This document shows, one piece after another, positions 8,863 through 18,411 of a stretch of 64,000 bases of DNA (its first letter is position 1; each line of letters starts with the position of its first letter). Below the pieces are notes generated by a model. The model worked only from the letters and a program-made list of their open reading frames with translations, had not been told where the DNA came from and made no database searches. Made by a program: the position numbers and the translations under genes. Origin of the DNA: Streptomyces globosus (GTDB taxonomy: Bacteria; Actinomycetota; Actinomycetes; Streptomycetales; Streptomycetaceae); the NCBI RefSeq assembly GCF_003325375.1, contig NZ_CP030862.1, positions 747,501 through 811,500 of the forward strand, given 5' to 3'.

Positions 8863-10140
8863 ATGGACGTCATCTCCGTCATCCGCACCAAGCGGGACCG
8901 CGGCGAGCTGAGCCCCGAGCAGATCGACTGGGTCATCGACGCGTACACCCGCGGTGTCGTCGCCGACGAGCAGATGTCGGCGCTGGCCATGGCCATCCTG
9001 CTCAACGGCATGAACCGGTCCGAGATCGCCCGCTGGACCGCCGCGATGATCGCCTCCGGCGAGCGGATGAACTTCGACTCCCTCTCCCGCCCGACCGCCG
9101 ACAAGCACTCCACCGGCGGCGTCGGCGACAAGATCACCCTGCCGCTCGCCCCGCTCGTCGCCGCCTGCGGCGCGGCCGTCCCGCAGCTCTCCGGCCGCGG
9201 CCTCGGCCACACCGGCGGCACCCTCGACAAGCTGGAGTCCATCCCCGGCTGGCGCGCCCTGCTCTCCAACGAGGAGATGCTGCACGTCCTGGACACCACC
9301 GGCGCCGTCATCTGCGCCGCCGGCGACGGCCTGGCCCCCGCCGACAAGAAGCTGTACGCCCTGCGCGACGTCACCGGCACCGTCGAGGCCATCCCGCTGA
9401 TCGCCTCCTCGATCATGTCCAAGAAGATCGCCGAGGGCACCGGCTCGCTCGTCCTCGACGTGAAGGTCGGTTCCGGCGCCTTCATGAAGAACATCGAGGA
9501 CGCCCGCGAGCTGGCCTCCACCATGGTGGCCCTCGGCACCGACAGCGGCGTGAAGACCATCGCCCTGCTCACCGACATGTCCACCCCGCTCGGCCTGACC
9601 GCCGGCAACGCGCTGGAGGTCCGCGAGTCCGTCGAGGTCCTCGCCGGCGGCGGCCCCGCCGACGTCGTCGAGCTGACCATCGCCCTGGCCAAGGAGATGC
9701 TGGACGCCGCGGGCATCAAGGACGCCGACCCGGCCAAGGCCCTCGCCGACGGCTCCGCCATGGACGTCTGGCGCCGCATGATCCAGGCCCAGGGCGGCGA
9801 CCCGGACGCGGCCCTGCCCGTCGCCCGCGAGCAGCACACCGTCACCGCCCCGGAGTCCGGCGTGCTGACCCGCCTCGACGCGTACGCCGTCGGCGTCGGC
9901 GCCTGGCGCCTGGGTGCGGGCCGCGCCCGCAAGGAGGACCCGGTGCAGGCCGGCGCCGGCATCGAGCTGCACGCCAAGCCGGGCGAGCAGGTCACCGCGG
10001 GCCAGCCGCTGATGACGCTGCACACCGACACCCCGGAGAAGTTCGACTACGCCCTCGCGTCGCTGGAGGGCTCGTACGACATCGCCCCGGCGGGCACCGC
10101 GTTCACCGCGAACCCGATCGTCCTGGACCGCATCGCCTGA
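8863..10140 (+). CDS. deoA: Thymidine phosphorylase
   Basis: A 425-residue thymidine/pyrimidine-nucleoside phosphorylase, which splits thymidine or deoxyuridine with phosphate to the base and deoxyribose-1-phosphate. The phosphate-binding signature KHSTGGVGDKITLPLAPL is near residue 83, SGRGLGHTGGTLDKLESI near 110, and KKIAEGTGSLVLDVKVGSG near 188. The C-terminal alpha/beta domain (from about residue 335) is complete, ending with ANPIVLDRIA. ATG 8863 is preceded by AAGGAAG. A regulon palindrome abuts the ribosome site. It works downstream of Cdd and upstream of the phosphomutase and DeoC. Confidence 0.95.
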   Translation: MDVISVIRTKRDRGELSPEQIDWVIDAYTRGVVADEQMSALAMAILLNGMNRSEIARWTAAMIASGERMNFDSLSRPTADKHSTGGVGDKITLPLAPLVAACGAAVPQLSGRGLGHTGGTLDKLESIPGWRALLSNEEMLHVLDTTGAVICAAGDGLAPADKKLYALRDVTGTVEAIPLIASSIMSKKIAEGTGSLVLDVKVGSGAFMKNIEDARELASTMVALGTDSGVKTIALLTDMSTPLGLTAGNALEVRESVEVLAGGGPADVVELTIALAKEMLDAAGIKDADPAKALADGSAMDVWRRMIQAQGGDPDAALPVAREQHTVTAPESGVLTRLDAYAVGVGAWRLGAGRARKEDPVQAGAGIELHAKPGEQVTAGQPLMTLHTDTPEKFDYALASLEGSYDIAPAGTAFTANPIVLDRIA

Positions 10141-10158
10141 TCCCGGACCGTCCGCCGC

Positions 10159-10203
10159 GGAGCGGGCGGGGCAGGCGCCGCGCGCGCCCGCCCCGCCCGC
10201 TCC
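10159..10203. terminator. 14-bp terminator hairpin after deoA
   Basis: GGAGCGGGCGGGGC pairs perfectly with GCCCCGCCCGCTCC; the 17-base loop can itself fold (GGCGC/GCGCC). It lies 19 bases after the deoA stop. Confidence 0.65.
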
Positions 10204-10256
10204 CGTGTGTGCGGGGCCGTGCGATGAGTTCCGGCGGCCCCTGCGGTCCTACCGGC

Positions 10257-10598
10257 ATGACGAAACCGACGCTGGCCCTGACCGGGCCCGACGTGGCGGC
10301 GGGCGGCGCGCCCGCCGCCTGCCTCCGGCTGGCGGAGCTGTACGCGGCCGGGGCCGCCGCCGTGGTGTGCGACCTCGGCGGGATCGGGCCGCCGGGCCTC
10401 GGGGCCGTGGACACCCTGGCCCGGCTGCGGCTGACCGCCCGCCGCCTCGGGTGCAGCCTGACGGTGACCGGCGCCGGGCCCGAGCTGCGGGCGCTGCTCG
10501 CCTTCGCCGGGTTAGGGGAGCTCCTCCGGGAGCCCGAACAGGGGGAACCACCGGTCGGTGTCGAGGAAGGCGTTGAGCCCGGCGATCCGGCCCCCTGA
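10257..10598 (+). CDS. STAS-domain protein
   Basis: A 113-residue protein whose middle ([39 protein letters not shown]) has the pattern of a STAS domain, the fold of anti-sigma-factor antagonists. The usual phosphorylated Ser position reads PPGLG here, so partner-switching by phosphorylation is doubtful. The last 29 codons overlap the 3' end of the convergent sigma-factor gene, and the C-terminal tail there looks unlike a STAS domain. Any role with the neighbouring sigma factor is a guess. Confidence 0.6.
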   Translation: MTKPTLALTGPDVAAGGAPAACLRLAELYAAGAAAVVCDLGGIGPPGLGAVDTLARLRLTARRLGCSLTVTGAGPELRALLAFAGLGELLREPEQGEPPVGVEEGVEPGDPAP

Positions 10599-11516
10599 CA
10601 CCTCCAGCACCTGGAGCGCCCACGGGACGTGGCCCGGCCGGCCGTCCTGCCGCGGCCGGTACTGGGCGAAGGCGGGCAGCCCGTTCGCGGTCGTCGGGAC
10701 GAGGCGGGAGCCCTTGCAGCCGATGCCCTGGTTCAGGTGCCAGGCCGCGATGTCCGCGGGGCCCTGGAGCCACAGGTCGTACGGCGGCATGGACAGCACC
10801 GCGTCCTCGTGGAGCAGCGCGGTCAGCCCGGTGATGTCGTACGCCTCGAACGCGGACAGGTACCGCTCCAGCAGCTGCACCTGCCCGGCGTCCAGCGGGT
10901 CCGCGGCCTCGCTGTCGCGGACCGGCCGGGCGGAGAGCGTGGCCCGCGCCCGCTGGAGCGCGCTGTTCACGGAGGCGCTGGTGGTCTCCAGCAGCGCCGC
11001 GACCTCGTCCGCCTTCCAGGCCAGCACCTCCCGCAGGATCAGCACGGCCCGCTGCCGGGGCGGCAGGTGCTGGAGCGCCGCCATGAACGCGAGCCGGACC
11101 GACTCCCGGGCCAGCGCCGCCTCCGCCGGGTCGGCGGTCTGCGGCAGCACCCGGGCGTCGGGGACCGGCTCCAGCCAGGTCACCTCCGGCCGCTCGTTCA
11201 GCACCGCCGAGGCCTGGTGCTGCGGCGAGGTCAGGTCCATCGGGCGGGCCCGCCTGCTGCCCGCGCTGAGCAGGTCCATGCAGACGTTGGTGGCGATCCG
11301 GTAGAGCCAGGAGCGCAGCGAGGAGCGGCCCTCGAACTTCGCGTAGCCGCGCCAGGCCCGTACGTACGTGTCCTGCACCGCGTCCTCCGCGTCGAACGCG
11401 GAGCCCAGCATGCGGTAGCAGTAGCCGGTGAGCTCGACCCGGTAGCGGTCCAGGGCCGCGTCCAGGTCCTCGCGTGCGCCCGCCGAGGCGGTGCCGAGGC
11501 TGCCGGTGTCCGTCAT
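10512..11516 (-). CDS. ECF-type sigma factor with C-terminal SnoaL-like domain (SigX5/SigG type)
   Basis: A 334-residue extracytoplasmic-function sigma factor. Region 2 is visible near residues 25-95 ([24 protein letters not shown], then [14 protein letters not shown]) and region 4 near 170-215 ([29 protein letters not shown]). From about residue 235 the protein carries a SnoaL-like extension ([21 protein letters not shown]), the layout of the SigX5 family (TIGR02960), where the extension replaces an anti-sigma factor in controlling activity. No anti-sigma gene is adjacent. It overlaps the convergent STAS gene by 87 bases. Confidence 0.88.
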   Translation of the reverse strand: MTDTGSLGTASAGAREDLDAALDRYRVELTGYCYRMLGSAFDAEDAVQDTYVRAWRGYAKFEGRSSLRSWLYRIATNVCMDLLSAGSRRARPMDLTSPQHQASAVLNERPEVTWLEPVPDARVLPQTADPAEAALARESVRLAFMAALQHLPPRQRAVLILREVLAWKADEVAALLETTSASVNSALQRARATLSARPVRDSEAADPLDAGQVQLLERYLSAFEAYDITGLTALLHEDAVLSMPPYDLWLQGPADIAAWHLNQGIGCKGSRLVPTTANGLPAFAQYRPRQDGRPGHVPWALQVLEVSGGRIAGLNAFLDTDRWFPLFGLPEELP

Positions 11517-11693
11517 GTGTGCCGCTCCCCCTGGTCGGTCCCGATGGACTGGAACCTACCCGAGGGGTCCGACAGCCGCAGGGCGAGCGGTGCCGGGCGC
11601 CGCCGGCCGGCCCCGGAGAAGAGGAGGCGGGCCCCGGGGATCGCCCGGGGCCCGCCGCGCGTCCCCGCACGGACGCGTTCGCCGGAAGGTCTG

Positions 11694-12980
11694 TCAGCGG
11701 GCGGCGGCCGCCCGCACCGGCAGGCGCCGCTCCGCGCGGGCGGCGTGCGAGCCGTACAGGGTGATCGAGACGACGCCCAGCACCGCCAGCAGCGCGATCC
11801 CGGCCGTCGCCGCCCAGCCGCCCGTGTGGTAGGCGAGGGCGCCGAGGGTGCCGCCCGCGCTGGAGCCGAGGTAGTACGCGGACTGGTACAGGGCGGAGGC
11901 CTGTGCCCGGCCCGTGGCGGCGGTGCGGCTGACCGCCGCCGACGCCACGGCGTGGCCCGCGAAGAAGCCCGCGGTGATCAGCACCAGCCCGGCCAGCACC
12001 GCGGCCAGCGCGTCGGCGAGCGAGAGCAGCAGGCCGAGCGCGGTGGTGGCCACGGCCAGGTACAGGGCCCCGCGCCGCCCGACCCGCGCCACCAGGGCTC
12101 CCGCGGCCGCGGAGGACGCCGTACCGACCAGGTAGATCAGGAAGACGGAGCCGACGACGCCCTGCCCGAGGGAGAACGGCTCCTCGACGAGCCGGTAGCC
12201 GATCACCGTGTACACGGCCCCGAAGACGGTCATGAACAGCGCGCCGATCCCGTACAGCCGCAGCAGCAGCGGGTCGCGCAGGTGCCGGGCGACGGCGGCG
12301 CCCACCGCGCGCGGGGCGAGCGGCGCCGGGCGGAAGAACCGGGCCCGCGGCAGCAGCACCCGGTAGGCGGCGGCGCAGGCCAGCGCCAGCACGCCCACGG
12401 TCAGCAGGCCGGCCCGCCAGCCCCACGCCTGGGCCGCCCAGCCGGTGGCGATGCGGCCGCTCATCCCGCCGATGGAGTTGCCCGCCACGAACAGGCCGAT
12501 CGCGCCGACCAGCGCCTTCGGCTCGACCTCCTCCGCCAGGTACGCCATCGCCGAGGCGGGGACGCCGGCGATCGCCGCGCCCTGGACGGCCCGCAGCACG
12601 ACCAGCCACTCCAGGTCGGGGGCGAACGGCACCAGCAGTCCGACGCCGACGGCGACCGCGAGGGAGACCGTCATCAGCCGGGTCCGCCCGAAGCGCTCGG
12701 ACAGCGCGCTCAGCGGCAGCACGAACAGGGCGAGTGCGCCGGTCGCGGCGGAGACGGTCCAGCTGGCCTGACCCGCCGTCACCCCGAAGCCGTCCGAGAT
12801 CGCCGGCAGCAGCGCCTGGGTGGAGTAGAGGAGGGCGAACGTCGCGAGTCCGGCGGCGAAGAGCGCGAGGCTCATCCGGCGGTAGCCGGGGCGGCCGGGG
12901 GAGTGGGCGCGGAGGGGCTTCGGGGACGACGGGGTGGAGGCACCCGTGCGGACGGGTGCCCCGGTATGAGCGGGAGGCAT
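11694..12980 (-). CDS. MFS exporter
   Basis: A 428-residue major facilitator superfamily transporter with about 12 hydrophobic segments. The loop between segments 2 and 3 reads LSERFGRTR, the drug/proton antiporter signature region, and VLRAVQGAAIAGVPASAMAYL follows. The set resembles YnfM/AraJ-type exporters. ATG at 12980 was chosen because the downstream protein has the usual cytoplasmic tail before segment 1. A LysR-type regulator is divergent across 93 bases and probably controls it. The substrate is unknown. Confidence 0.85.
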   Translation of the reverse strand: MPPAHTGAPVRTGASTPSSPKPLRAHSPGRPGYRRMSLALFAAGLATFALLYSTQALLPAISDGFGVTAGQASWTVSAATGALALFVLPLSALSERFGRTRLMTVSLAVAVGVGLLVPFAPDLEWLVVLRAVQGAAIAGVPASAMAYLAEEVEPKALVGAIGLFVAGNSIGGMSGRIATGWAAQAWGWRAGLLTVGVLALACAAAYRVLLPRARFFRPAPLAPRAVGAAVARHLRDPLLLRLYGIGALFMTVFGAVYTVIGYRLVEEPFSLGQGVVGSVFLIYLVGTASSAAAGALVARVGRRGALYLAVATTALGLLLSLADALAAVLAGLVLITAGFFAGHAVASAAVSRTAATGRAQASALYQSAYYLGSSAGGTLGALAYHTGGWAATAGIALLAVLGVVSITLYGSHAARAERRLPVRAAAAR

Positions 12981-13073
12981 GCAACGACCGTAGACCCGGC
13001 CCGTTTCATGCGTCCAATGCACAGAATCGCGATAATCGATCCACTGGTGCATCAGCGCTGTTCAGGAGGGCGC
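12981..13073. promoter_or_regulatory. Divergent promoter region with LysR-type inverted repeats
   Basis: The 93 bases between the MFS gene and the LysR gene hold ATGCAC (13017-13022) and its inverted copy GTGCAT (13047-13052), flanking ATCGCGAT. This symmetry between divergent genes is the usual place for LysR binding. The LysR ribosome site (CAGGAGGG) is at 13063-13070. Confidence 0.5.
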
Positions 13074-14084
13074 ATGTCAGCGAACCGTTACGAAGAAGAC
13101 ATGGCCGTGACAAGTCTGCTGGCGCCGCGGCTGGCGTACTTCGCCGCGGTCGCCCGCCACGAGCACGTCACGCGCGCCGCCCACGAGCTCGGCGTCCCGC
13201 AGTCCACCCTCTCCCGCGCCATGGTCCGCCTCGAACAGGACCTGGGCGTCTCCCTGTTCGCGCGCCGCGGCCGCACCGTCGCGCTGACCACGGCCGGGCG
13301 GACCTTCCTCGCCTCCGCCGAGAAGGCGCTCGCCGAGATCGCCCGCGCCGCCGGATCCGTCCAGCAGGACGCCGACCCGGCCCACGGCAAGGTGGCGTTC
13401 GGCTTCCTGCACACCCTCGGCCCCGAGACCGTACCCGGCCTGATCCGCGCCTTCCGCGCCGACCACCCCGGCGTCCGCTTCTCCCTGGTCCAGAACTACG
13501 GCGAGGCCATGCTGGAGCGGCTGCGCGCCGGCGAGCTCGACCTGTGCCTGACGTCGCCGCTCCCCGACGCCCCCGACCTGGTGGCCCGCCGCCTCGACGA
13601 GCAGCGCCTGCGCCTGGTCGTCCCCGACGACCACCGCCTCGCCGTCCGCAAGCGCATCCGCCTCGCCGAGGCCGCCGAAGAGGTGTTCGTGACCCTGGAG
13701 CCGGGCTACGGCCTGCGCCGCATCACCGACGACCTGTGCGCGGAGGCCGGGTTCGCCCCGCGCGTGGCGTTCGAGGGGGAGGAGGCCGAGACGCTGCGCG
13801 GCCTGGTCGCCGCCGGCCTCGGGGTGGCCCTGCTGCCGCCTCCCGCGGTCCCCCGGCCGGGTGTGGTCGAGCTGACAGTGACCGCGCCCCGGGCCGTCCG
13901 CGAGATCGGCGTCGCCTGGCTCGACGGCCATCCCGACACCCCGCCGGTCGCGCAGTTCAAGCGGTTCCTGCTGTCCCGCCGCGGCCGGCTGATCCCGGAG
14001 TGGCACGCCCCGGTTCAGGAGCCGGCCGCCGGCCCCTCCGCGGCCTCCGCCGCGGAGGCGGGCCCGGCCGCCGAGAGCAGGTAG
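13074..14084 (+). CDS. LysR-family transcriptional regulator
   Basis: A 336-residue LysR-type regulator. The winged helix-turn-helix is near residues 15-75 (YFAAVARHEHVTRAAHELGVPQSTLSRAM, then LEQDLGVSLFARRGR) and the effector-binding domain fills residues 100-300 (GKVAFGFLHTLG, then LRAGELDLCLTSPL). ATG 13074 has a strong ribosome site, AGGAGG. It faces away from the MFS exporter and most likely controls it together with itself. Its last 70 bases overlap the 3' end of the convergent LuxR-type gene. Confidence 0.9.
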   Translation: MSANRYEEDMAVTSLLAPRLAYFAAVARHEHVTRAAHELGVPQSTLSRAMVRLEQDLGVSLFARRGRTVALTTAGRTFLASAEKALAEIARAAGSVQQDADPAHGKVAFGFLHTLGPETVPGLIRAFRADHPGVRFSLVQNYGEAMLERLRAGELDLCLTSPLPDAPDLVARRLDEQRLRLVVPDDHRLAVRKRIRLAEAAEEVFVTLEPGYGLRRITDDLCAEAGFAPRVAFEGEEAETLRGLVAAGLGVALLPPPAVPRPGVVELTVTAPRAVREIGVAWLDGHPDTPPVAQFKRFLLSRRGRLIPEWHAPVQEPAAGPSAASAAEAGPAAESR

Positions 14085-15067
14085 CCCGCCTGGAAGCGGG
14101 ACTTGGCGCCGACCGCCCGCATGATTCCGGCGATGTGGCGCTGGCAGGTCCGCTCCGACATGCCGAGCCGGCGCGCGATGACCTTGTCCTCCAGCCCCTC
14201 CGACAGCAGCCGGACGATCGTCTGGCGCAGCTCGTCCGAGAGCGTCCGTGCGGCCTCCGGGCTGACCGTGGTCGGGAACGGCTCCGCCTTCAGCCAGGAC
14301 CGCTCGAAGGCGGAGGCCATGAAGTGCACGACGCTCGGCTCGCGCACCACCAGGGCGGCCCCGGTGCGGTCGGGCACCGCCATCAGCCCCGTGTGCCCGT
14401 CGAAGATCAGCATCCGCATCAGCCCGTCGCCGAGGGTCCGCACCTGCGCGCCGAGCGCCGTCACCCGCTCCACGTACGCGGCCGTGGGCCGGGAGTAGCG
14501 CGCCGTGTGCTGGTAGATCGTCCGCATCCGCACCCCGCGCGCCAGCAGCGACTCGTCCCGCCCGATCGCCTCCTGGAGGGTCTCCTGCGGGCGGGCGCCG
14601 CCCGGCTGCGAGGTCAGCAGCTCGCGCTCGCATCCCGCGGCCAGCTCGGTGATCAGCGCCCGCACCGCCCCGAGGTCGGTGACCGTCTCCAGCTCGCAGC
14701 TCCCCGGCCCGGTGCGCTCGCGCAGGGCCGCCCCGGCCTCGTACGCCGGCACCAGCGCCTCCAGTCGGCCGCGCAGCCGGTCCATCTCGTCGTGGGTCTC
14801 GCGGACGAGCAGCGCCAGCGGGGCCAGTGCCCGGGCGGCCGCCGCACGCGGGGCGACGGCGCACCACCGCTCGCCGCCGCTGCCGGGGGCCCGCTGGAGC
14901 AGGTGGGCGGCGGCCAGCTCCGCGATGGCCGCCGCGGCCCTGGCCCCGAGAGCGGCGGTGGCCTCGGCGGGGGCGAAGGAGTGCCGCTCGACGGCGTACG
15001 CGTAAAGGCGCCGGGCCGCGGGGCTCAGTTCGCCTCCGGCGGCAGGTGCGGGTTCCTCGGCGGGCAT
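14015..15067 (-). CDS. LuxR-type helix-turn-helix regulator
   Basis: A 350-residue regulator with a C-terminal LuxR/GerE DNA-binding helix-turn-helix near residues 280-330 (LSDELRQTIVRLLSEGLEDKVIARRLGMSERTCQRHIAGIM). The N-terminal 100 residues look like a winged-helix region (LSPAARRLYAYAVERHSF) and the middle part resembles the phospholipase-D/TrmB-like sensing regions found in many Streptomyces regulators (ELLTSQPGG, RTIYQHTARYS). No kinase or cognate ligand is evident nearby. It is convergent with, and overlaps, the LysR gene. Confidence 0.85.
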   Translation of the reverse strand: MPAEEPAPAAGGELSPAARRLYAYAVERHSFAPAEATAALGARAAAAIAELAAAHLLQRAPGSGGERWCAVAPRAAAARALAPLALLVRETHDEMDRLRGRLEALVPAYEAGAALRERTGPGSCELETVTDLGAVRALITELAAGCERELLTSQPGGARPQETLQEAIGRDESLLARGVRMRTIYQHTARYSRPTAAYVERVTALGAQVRTLGDGLMRMLIFDGHTGLMAVPDRTGAALVVREPSVVHFMASAFERSWLKAEPFPTTVSPEAARTLSDELRQTIVRLLSEGLEDKVIARRLGMSERTCQRHIAGIMRAVGAKSRFQAGYLLSAAGPASAAEAAEGPAAGS

Positions 15068-15407
15068 GTGCGTATTCGTCCCGGATTGCGGTTGTTCGTA
15101 AACCCCTCGTGTTCCCGCAAGGCGGCAAGACGACCCCCGGCCCGGCGGATCCCAGGCGTCCGGAACCGGCAGAGTGGGGGCACCGGGAGGGGGAAGCGCG
15201 GATCGGCGGGATGGTGCGCGGACGGCCGACGACCACGGCTGCCCGCATCCTGCCAGGCCGCGTCCCGCCGTACGGCGGCCGCCCGGTGCGCAGATGCGCG
15301 TACGGCGGTGGCCGCACCCGGCAGCCCGGGGCCGTCCGACCGAGAGGGGGCGGAACGGCCGGCCCGCGGTGGACCGGTGCGGCCGCCGCCGCCCCAGAAC
15401 GCGGGCC
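15068..15407. other. Intergenic stretch, nothing recognised
   Basis: 340 bases between the LuxR-type gene start and the 3' end of the cupin gene. I see no convincing small gene, RNA or strong hairpin. It must contain the promoter of the LuxR-type gene, read leftward. Confidence 0.5.
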
Positions 15408-15776
15408 TCAGCCTTCGGTCGGCTTCGCGTAGCCGGCGAAGCCGGTCCAGTCGATGACCAGGCAGGGCTCGTCGCCGAGGACCCAGGCGTCGTGGCCCGG
15501 CGTGACCTGCATGAAGTCGCCCGCCCCGTAGTCGTCCGACTCGCCGTCGTCCATGACGACGTGCATCCGCCCGCTCACCACGTACCCGGTGTGCGCGGAC
15601 TGGCAGCTGTCGGTGCCGGCCAGCGGCTTGATGTGCTCCGACCAGCGCCAGCCCGGCTCGAAGACGGCGCGGCCGACGGCTCCGCCCTCCACCTGGATCA
15701 GGTCGAGCCGACCCGTGCCGTCCACGAAGGGCCGTGTCTCGTCGGCCTTGTCGAAGTTCCTGCGGACCATGGCCAT
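15408..15776 (-). CDS. Cupin-domain protein
   Basis: A small (122-residue) single-domain cupin. The two cupin motifs are recognisable: WRWSEHIKPLAGTDSCQSAHTGYVVSG near residues 44-70 and YGAGDFMQVTPGHDAWVLGDEP near 82-104. Three in-frame ATG codons occur in a row; the second (15776) has the best distance from GGGAGG. Function is unknown; such proteins range from isomerases to small-molecule sensors. Confidence 0.78.
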   Translation of the reverse strand: MAMVRRNFDKADETRPFVDGTGRLDLIQVEGGAVGRAVFEPGWRWSEHIKPLAGTDSCQSAHTGYVVSGRMHVVMDDGESDDYGAGDFMQVTPGHDAWVLGDEPCLVIDWTGFAGYAKPTEG

Positions 15777-15840
15777 GGCCATCGCCTCCCGGAGCGCGCT
15801 GCCCCCGAGTCCTCTTCCACTCTACGCCGCAGGCCCCTGC

Positions 15841-16563
15841 TCAGCCGCGCAGCGAACGGCCGAACCCCGAGGCCAGCGGCATGCGCAGGCCGATCGGCGG
15901 CGGGGCGGCCAGGGCGTCGGCCACCGGGCGGGAGAAGCGGGCGCACAGCACCGCCCCGAGGACGAAGTCCACGGCCAGGGAGACCACTTCGGACCGGTGC
16001 TCGCGTAACCGGTGGCCGTCGGAGTGCACCTCGAAGCGGCAGGTCGCCCGGTTCGCCTTCTTCGCGCGCTCGGCGAGCCGGAAGGAGGACTCCGGATCGC
16101 TGCGGGAGTCGTTCGTCCCGTGCACGAGGAGCACCTGCCGGCCGGAGAGCTGCTTCACCGGTTCGGGCGAGTCCGGGTCGGCGGCCGCGCCGAGCGAAGG
16201 GGCCAGTGCGACGACGCAGTTGACGGCCTCGTGGTCCGCGGCGAGCAGGGCCGCCCGGCCGCCGGCGCCGTGCCCGGCGAGGCAGACCGGGACGTCCCCG
16301 TAGCGGCGCACGGCCTCGTCCGCCGCCCAGCGCGCGTCCTGCTCGGGGGAGCCGCGGCCGCCGTACGCGAGCGTGTGCACCACCAGGCCGTCCGCCCCGC
16401 CCGCCCGGGCCAGGGCCCGCGCGAGCGGGCGCACCGGGCCGGGCGCCCACCGGGACCCGCCCGGGAGGAGGAGCACCACGCCGTTGACCGTCGAGACCGA
16501 GCCGTTCGCGCCGGACGCCCGCCCCAGGCGGGCCCCGCGCGCCGGCGGCGCAAGATGTGACAT
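15841..16563 (-). CDS. Alpha/beta-hydrolase-fold protein lacking the usual nucleophile
   Basis: A 240-residue alpha/beta-hydrolase-fold protein related to the dienelactone hydrolase group: strand [10 protein letters not shown] near residue 30, [26 protein letters not shown] near 77-104, [10 protein letters not shown] near 144 with the expected acid, and SDGHRLREH near 180 with the expected His. The nucleophile elbow should read G-x-S-x-G but reads G-H-G-A-G, with Gly where the catalytic Ser should be. Either it is not an active hydrolase or it uses another residue. It is divergent from add, with which it shares a 115-base upstream region. Confidence 0.75.
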   Translation of the reverse strand: MSHLAPPARGARLGRASGANGSVSTVNGVVLLLPGGSRWAPGPVRPLARALARAGGADGLVVHTLAYGGRGSPEQDARWAADEAVRRYGDVPVCLAGHGAGGRAALLAADHEAVNCVVALAPSLGAAADPDSPEPVKQLSGRQVLLVHGTNDSRSDPESSFRLAERAKKANRATCRFEVHSDGHRLREHRSEVVSLAVDFVLGAVLCARFSRPVADALAAPPPIGLRMPLASGFGRSLRG

Positions 16564-16649
16564 GGCGGAACAGTCTCAGACTGACAGGTGTACGCGACCC
16601 CCTCCGTACGGTCTCTGTTGGATATCGGAGCCTCACGCCGCCGACGCGC

Positions 16650-16663
16650 TCTACGCGCGTAGG
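16650..16663. promoter_or_regulatory. Nucleoside-regulon palindrome, site 4 (add)
   Basis: TCTACGCGCGTAGG, 13 of 14 bases of the consensus. It lies three bases upstream of a -10-like TACAGT (16667-16672), which is six bases before the add start codon. A repressor here would cover the promoter spacer. Confidence 0.75.
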
Positions 16664-16678
16664 AGTTACAGTGCGCAG

Positions 16679-17839
16679 ATGACGAGCGAGACCTCCAACC
16701 CGCCCACTCCGGACCAGATCCGCCGTGCCCCGAAGGTGCTGCTCCACGACCACCTCGACGGCGGACTGCGCCCCGGCACGATCATCGAGCTGGCCCGCGC
16801 GACCGGCTACGACAAGCTGCCCGAGACCGACGCCGACAAGCTGGGCACCTGGTTCCGGGACGCCGCCGACTCCGGCTCCCTGCCCCGCTACCTGGAGACG
16901 TTCGCGCACACCTGCGCCGTCATGCAGACGAAGGAGGCGCTCTTCCGGGTCGCCGCCGAGTGCGCCGAGGACCTCGCCGAGGACGGCGTCGTCTACGCCG
17001 AGGTGCGCTACGCCCCCGAGCAGCACCTGGAGGCGGGCCTGACCCTCGAAGAGGTCGTCGAGGCCGTGAACGACGGCTTCCGCGAGGGCGAGCGCCGCGC
17101 GAAGGCCGCCGGGCACCGCATCCGCGTCGGCGCCCTGCTCACCGCGATGCGCCACGCCGCCCGCGCGCTGGAGATCGCCGAGCTCGCCAACCGCTACCGC
17201 GACAACGGCGTCGTCGGCTTCGACATCGCCGGCGCGGAGGCGGGCTTCCCGCCCACCCGCCACCTCGACGCGTTCGAGTACCTCAAGCGCGAGAACAACC
17301 ACTTCACGATCCACGCGGGCGAGGCGTTCGGCCTGCCGTCGATCTGGCAGGCCCTCCAGTGGTGCGGCGCCGACCGCCTGGGCCACGGCGTGCGGATCAT
17401 CGACGACATCGAGGTCGCCGAGGACGGCTCCGTCACGCTGGGCCGCCTCGCCTCGTACGTCCGCGACAAGCGCATCCCCCTGGAGATGTGCCCGACGTCG
17501 AACCTCCAGACCGCCGCGGCGGCCTCGTACGCCGAACACCCGATCGGCCTGCTGCGCAAGCTGCACTTCCGCCTGACGGTCAACACCGACAACCGGCTGA
17601 TGAGCGGCACCAGCATGAGCCGCGAGTTCGAGCACCTGATCGATGCCTTCGGCTACACGCTCGACGACATGCAGTGGTTCACCGTCAATGCGATGAAGTC
17701 CGCGTTCATTCCTTTCGATGAACGACTCGCGATGATCAACGACGTCATCAAGCCGGGTTACGCCGAGCTGAAGTCGGAATGGCTGTTCCGGCAGACCGCC
17801 TCCACCAGCGGTTCTGTGGGGACCCAGGCCACGGCCTGA
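16679..17839 (+). CDS. add: Adenosine deaminase
   Basis: A 386-residue zinc adenosine deaminase that turns (deoxy)adenosine into (deoxy)inosine. Metal and catalytic motifs are all present: [13 protein letters not shown] near residue 23 with two zinc His, HAGEAFG near 214 with zinc His and catalytic Glu, DRLGHGVRI near 238 with the catalytic His, and NTDNRLMSG near 302 with the zinc Asp. ATG 16679 was chosen because it is six bases after TACAGT and fits a leaderless transcript; no ribosome site is present. Its inosine product is the substrate of the purine nucleoside phosphorylase at 35139. A strong terminator follows. Confidence 0.95.
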   Translation: MTSETSNPPTPDQIRRAPKVLLHDHLDGGLRPGTIIELARATGYDKLPETDADKLGTWFRDAADSGSLPRYLETFAHTCAVMQTKEALFRVAAECAEDLAEDGVVYAEVRYAPEQHLEAGLTLEEVVEAVNDGFREGERRAKAAGHRIRVGALLTAMRHAARALEIAELANRYRDNGVVGFDIAGAEAGFPPTRHLDAFEYLKRENNHFTIHAGEAFGLPSIWQALQWCGADRLGHGVRIIDDIEVAEDGSVTLGRLASYVRDKRIPLEMCPTSNLQTAAAASYAEHPIGLLRKLHFRLTVNTDNRLMSGTSMSREFEHLIDAFGYTLDDMQWFTVNAMKSAFIPFDERLAMINDVIKPGYAELKSEWLFRQTASTSGSVGTQATA

Positions 17840-17849
17840 CGAAAGGGGG

Positions 17850-17877
17850 GCGCCCGGGAAGAGCAATTCCCGGGCGC
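17850..17877 (+). terminator. Strong terminator after add
   Basis: GCGCCCGGGAA pairs perfectly with TTCCCGGGCGC around a six-base loop and is followed by TTCTTCGT, so it is a classical rho-independent terminator 10 bases after the stop. Confidence 0.9.
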
Positions 17878-17965
17878 TTCTTCGTATTTCCCGATGTTTG
17901 CGGGCGCCGGTTTGCAGTGGCTAGGTTGCGGAGCCGCCCAGTTCCCCGTCGCAAGGACATCCTTC

Positions 17966-18238
17966 ATGAAGAAGTCAGCTGCCAAGATGCTCGGTGCCGC
18001 CGCCATGGGTGCCGCCTTCGCCGCCGCCGCTGCCGGAACCGCCTCGGCGACCCCCGCCGTCGGCCTCACCGACGCGCTCGGCACCGCCACCGGCGCCCTC
18101 CAGGGACTCACCAGCCAGCAGCAGGTCAACGCCGACGGCCAGGAGTCCAGCGACCCGGCGGCCCCGGTCGGCGAGCTGGCCAACGCGCTCGGCCCCACCC
18201 TCGGCGGCCTCCCGCTGAACGGCGCCCTCGGCGGCTGA
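17966..18238 (+). CDS. Small secreted protein of unknown function
   Basis: A 90-residue exported protein with a clear Sec signal peptide (MKKSAAKMLGAAAMGAAFA, cleavage likely after TASA near residue 28). The mature part is small, rich in Ala, Gly and Leu, and without Cys. Start ATG 17966 has an AAGGA ribosome site. A similar small exported protein is encoded at 27116-27472. Function unknown. Confidence 0.78.
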   Translation: MKKSAAKMLGAAAMGAAFAAAAAGTASATPAVGLTDALGTATGALQGLTSQQQVNADGQESSDPAAPVGELANALGPTLGGLPLNGALGG

Positions 18239-18411
18239 CCCACCCCGGATCCGTCCCCGGATCCCCTTCGATTCGCAAGCGTGCCCGCGCGGCGCACGCC
18301 GGTTCGACCAGGTGTGCGCCGCGCGGCGCCGTGTGCCAGGATCCCCGCCAACCGCCCGCCGAGGCCCGGGCGGGACGCGCCCGGCAACCGCCGGGGGAGA
18401 GGTCGCCGGTC

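Noticed and set aside
15000..15010. GTACGCGTAAA looks like the nucleoside palindrome.
   Set aside because: It is inside the LuxR-type gene and lacks the central CGCGCG of the site.
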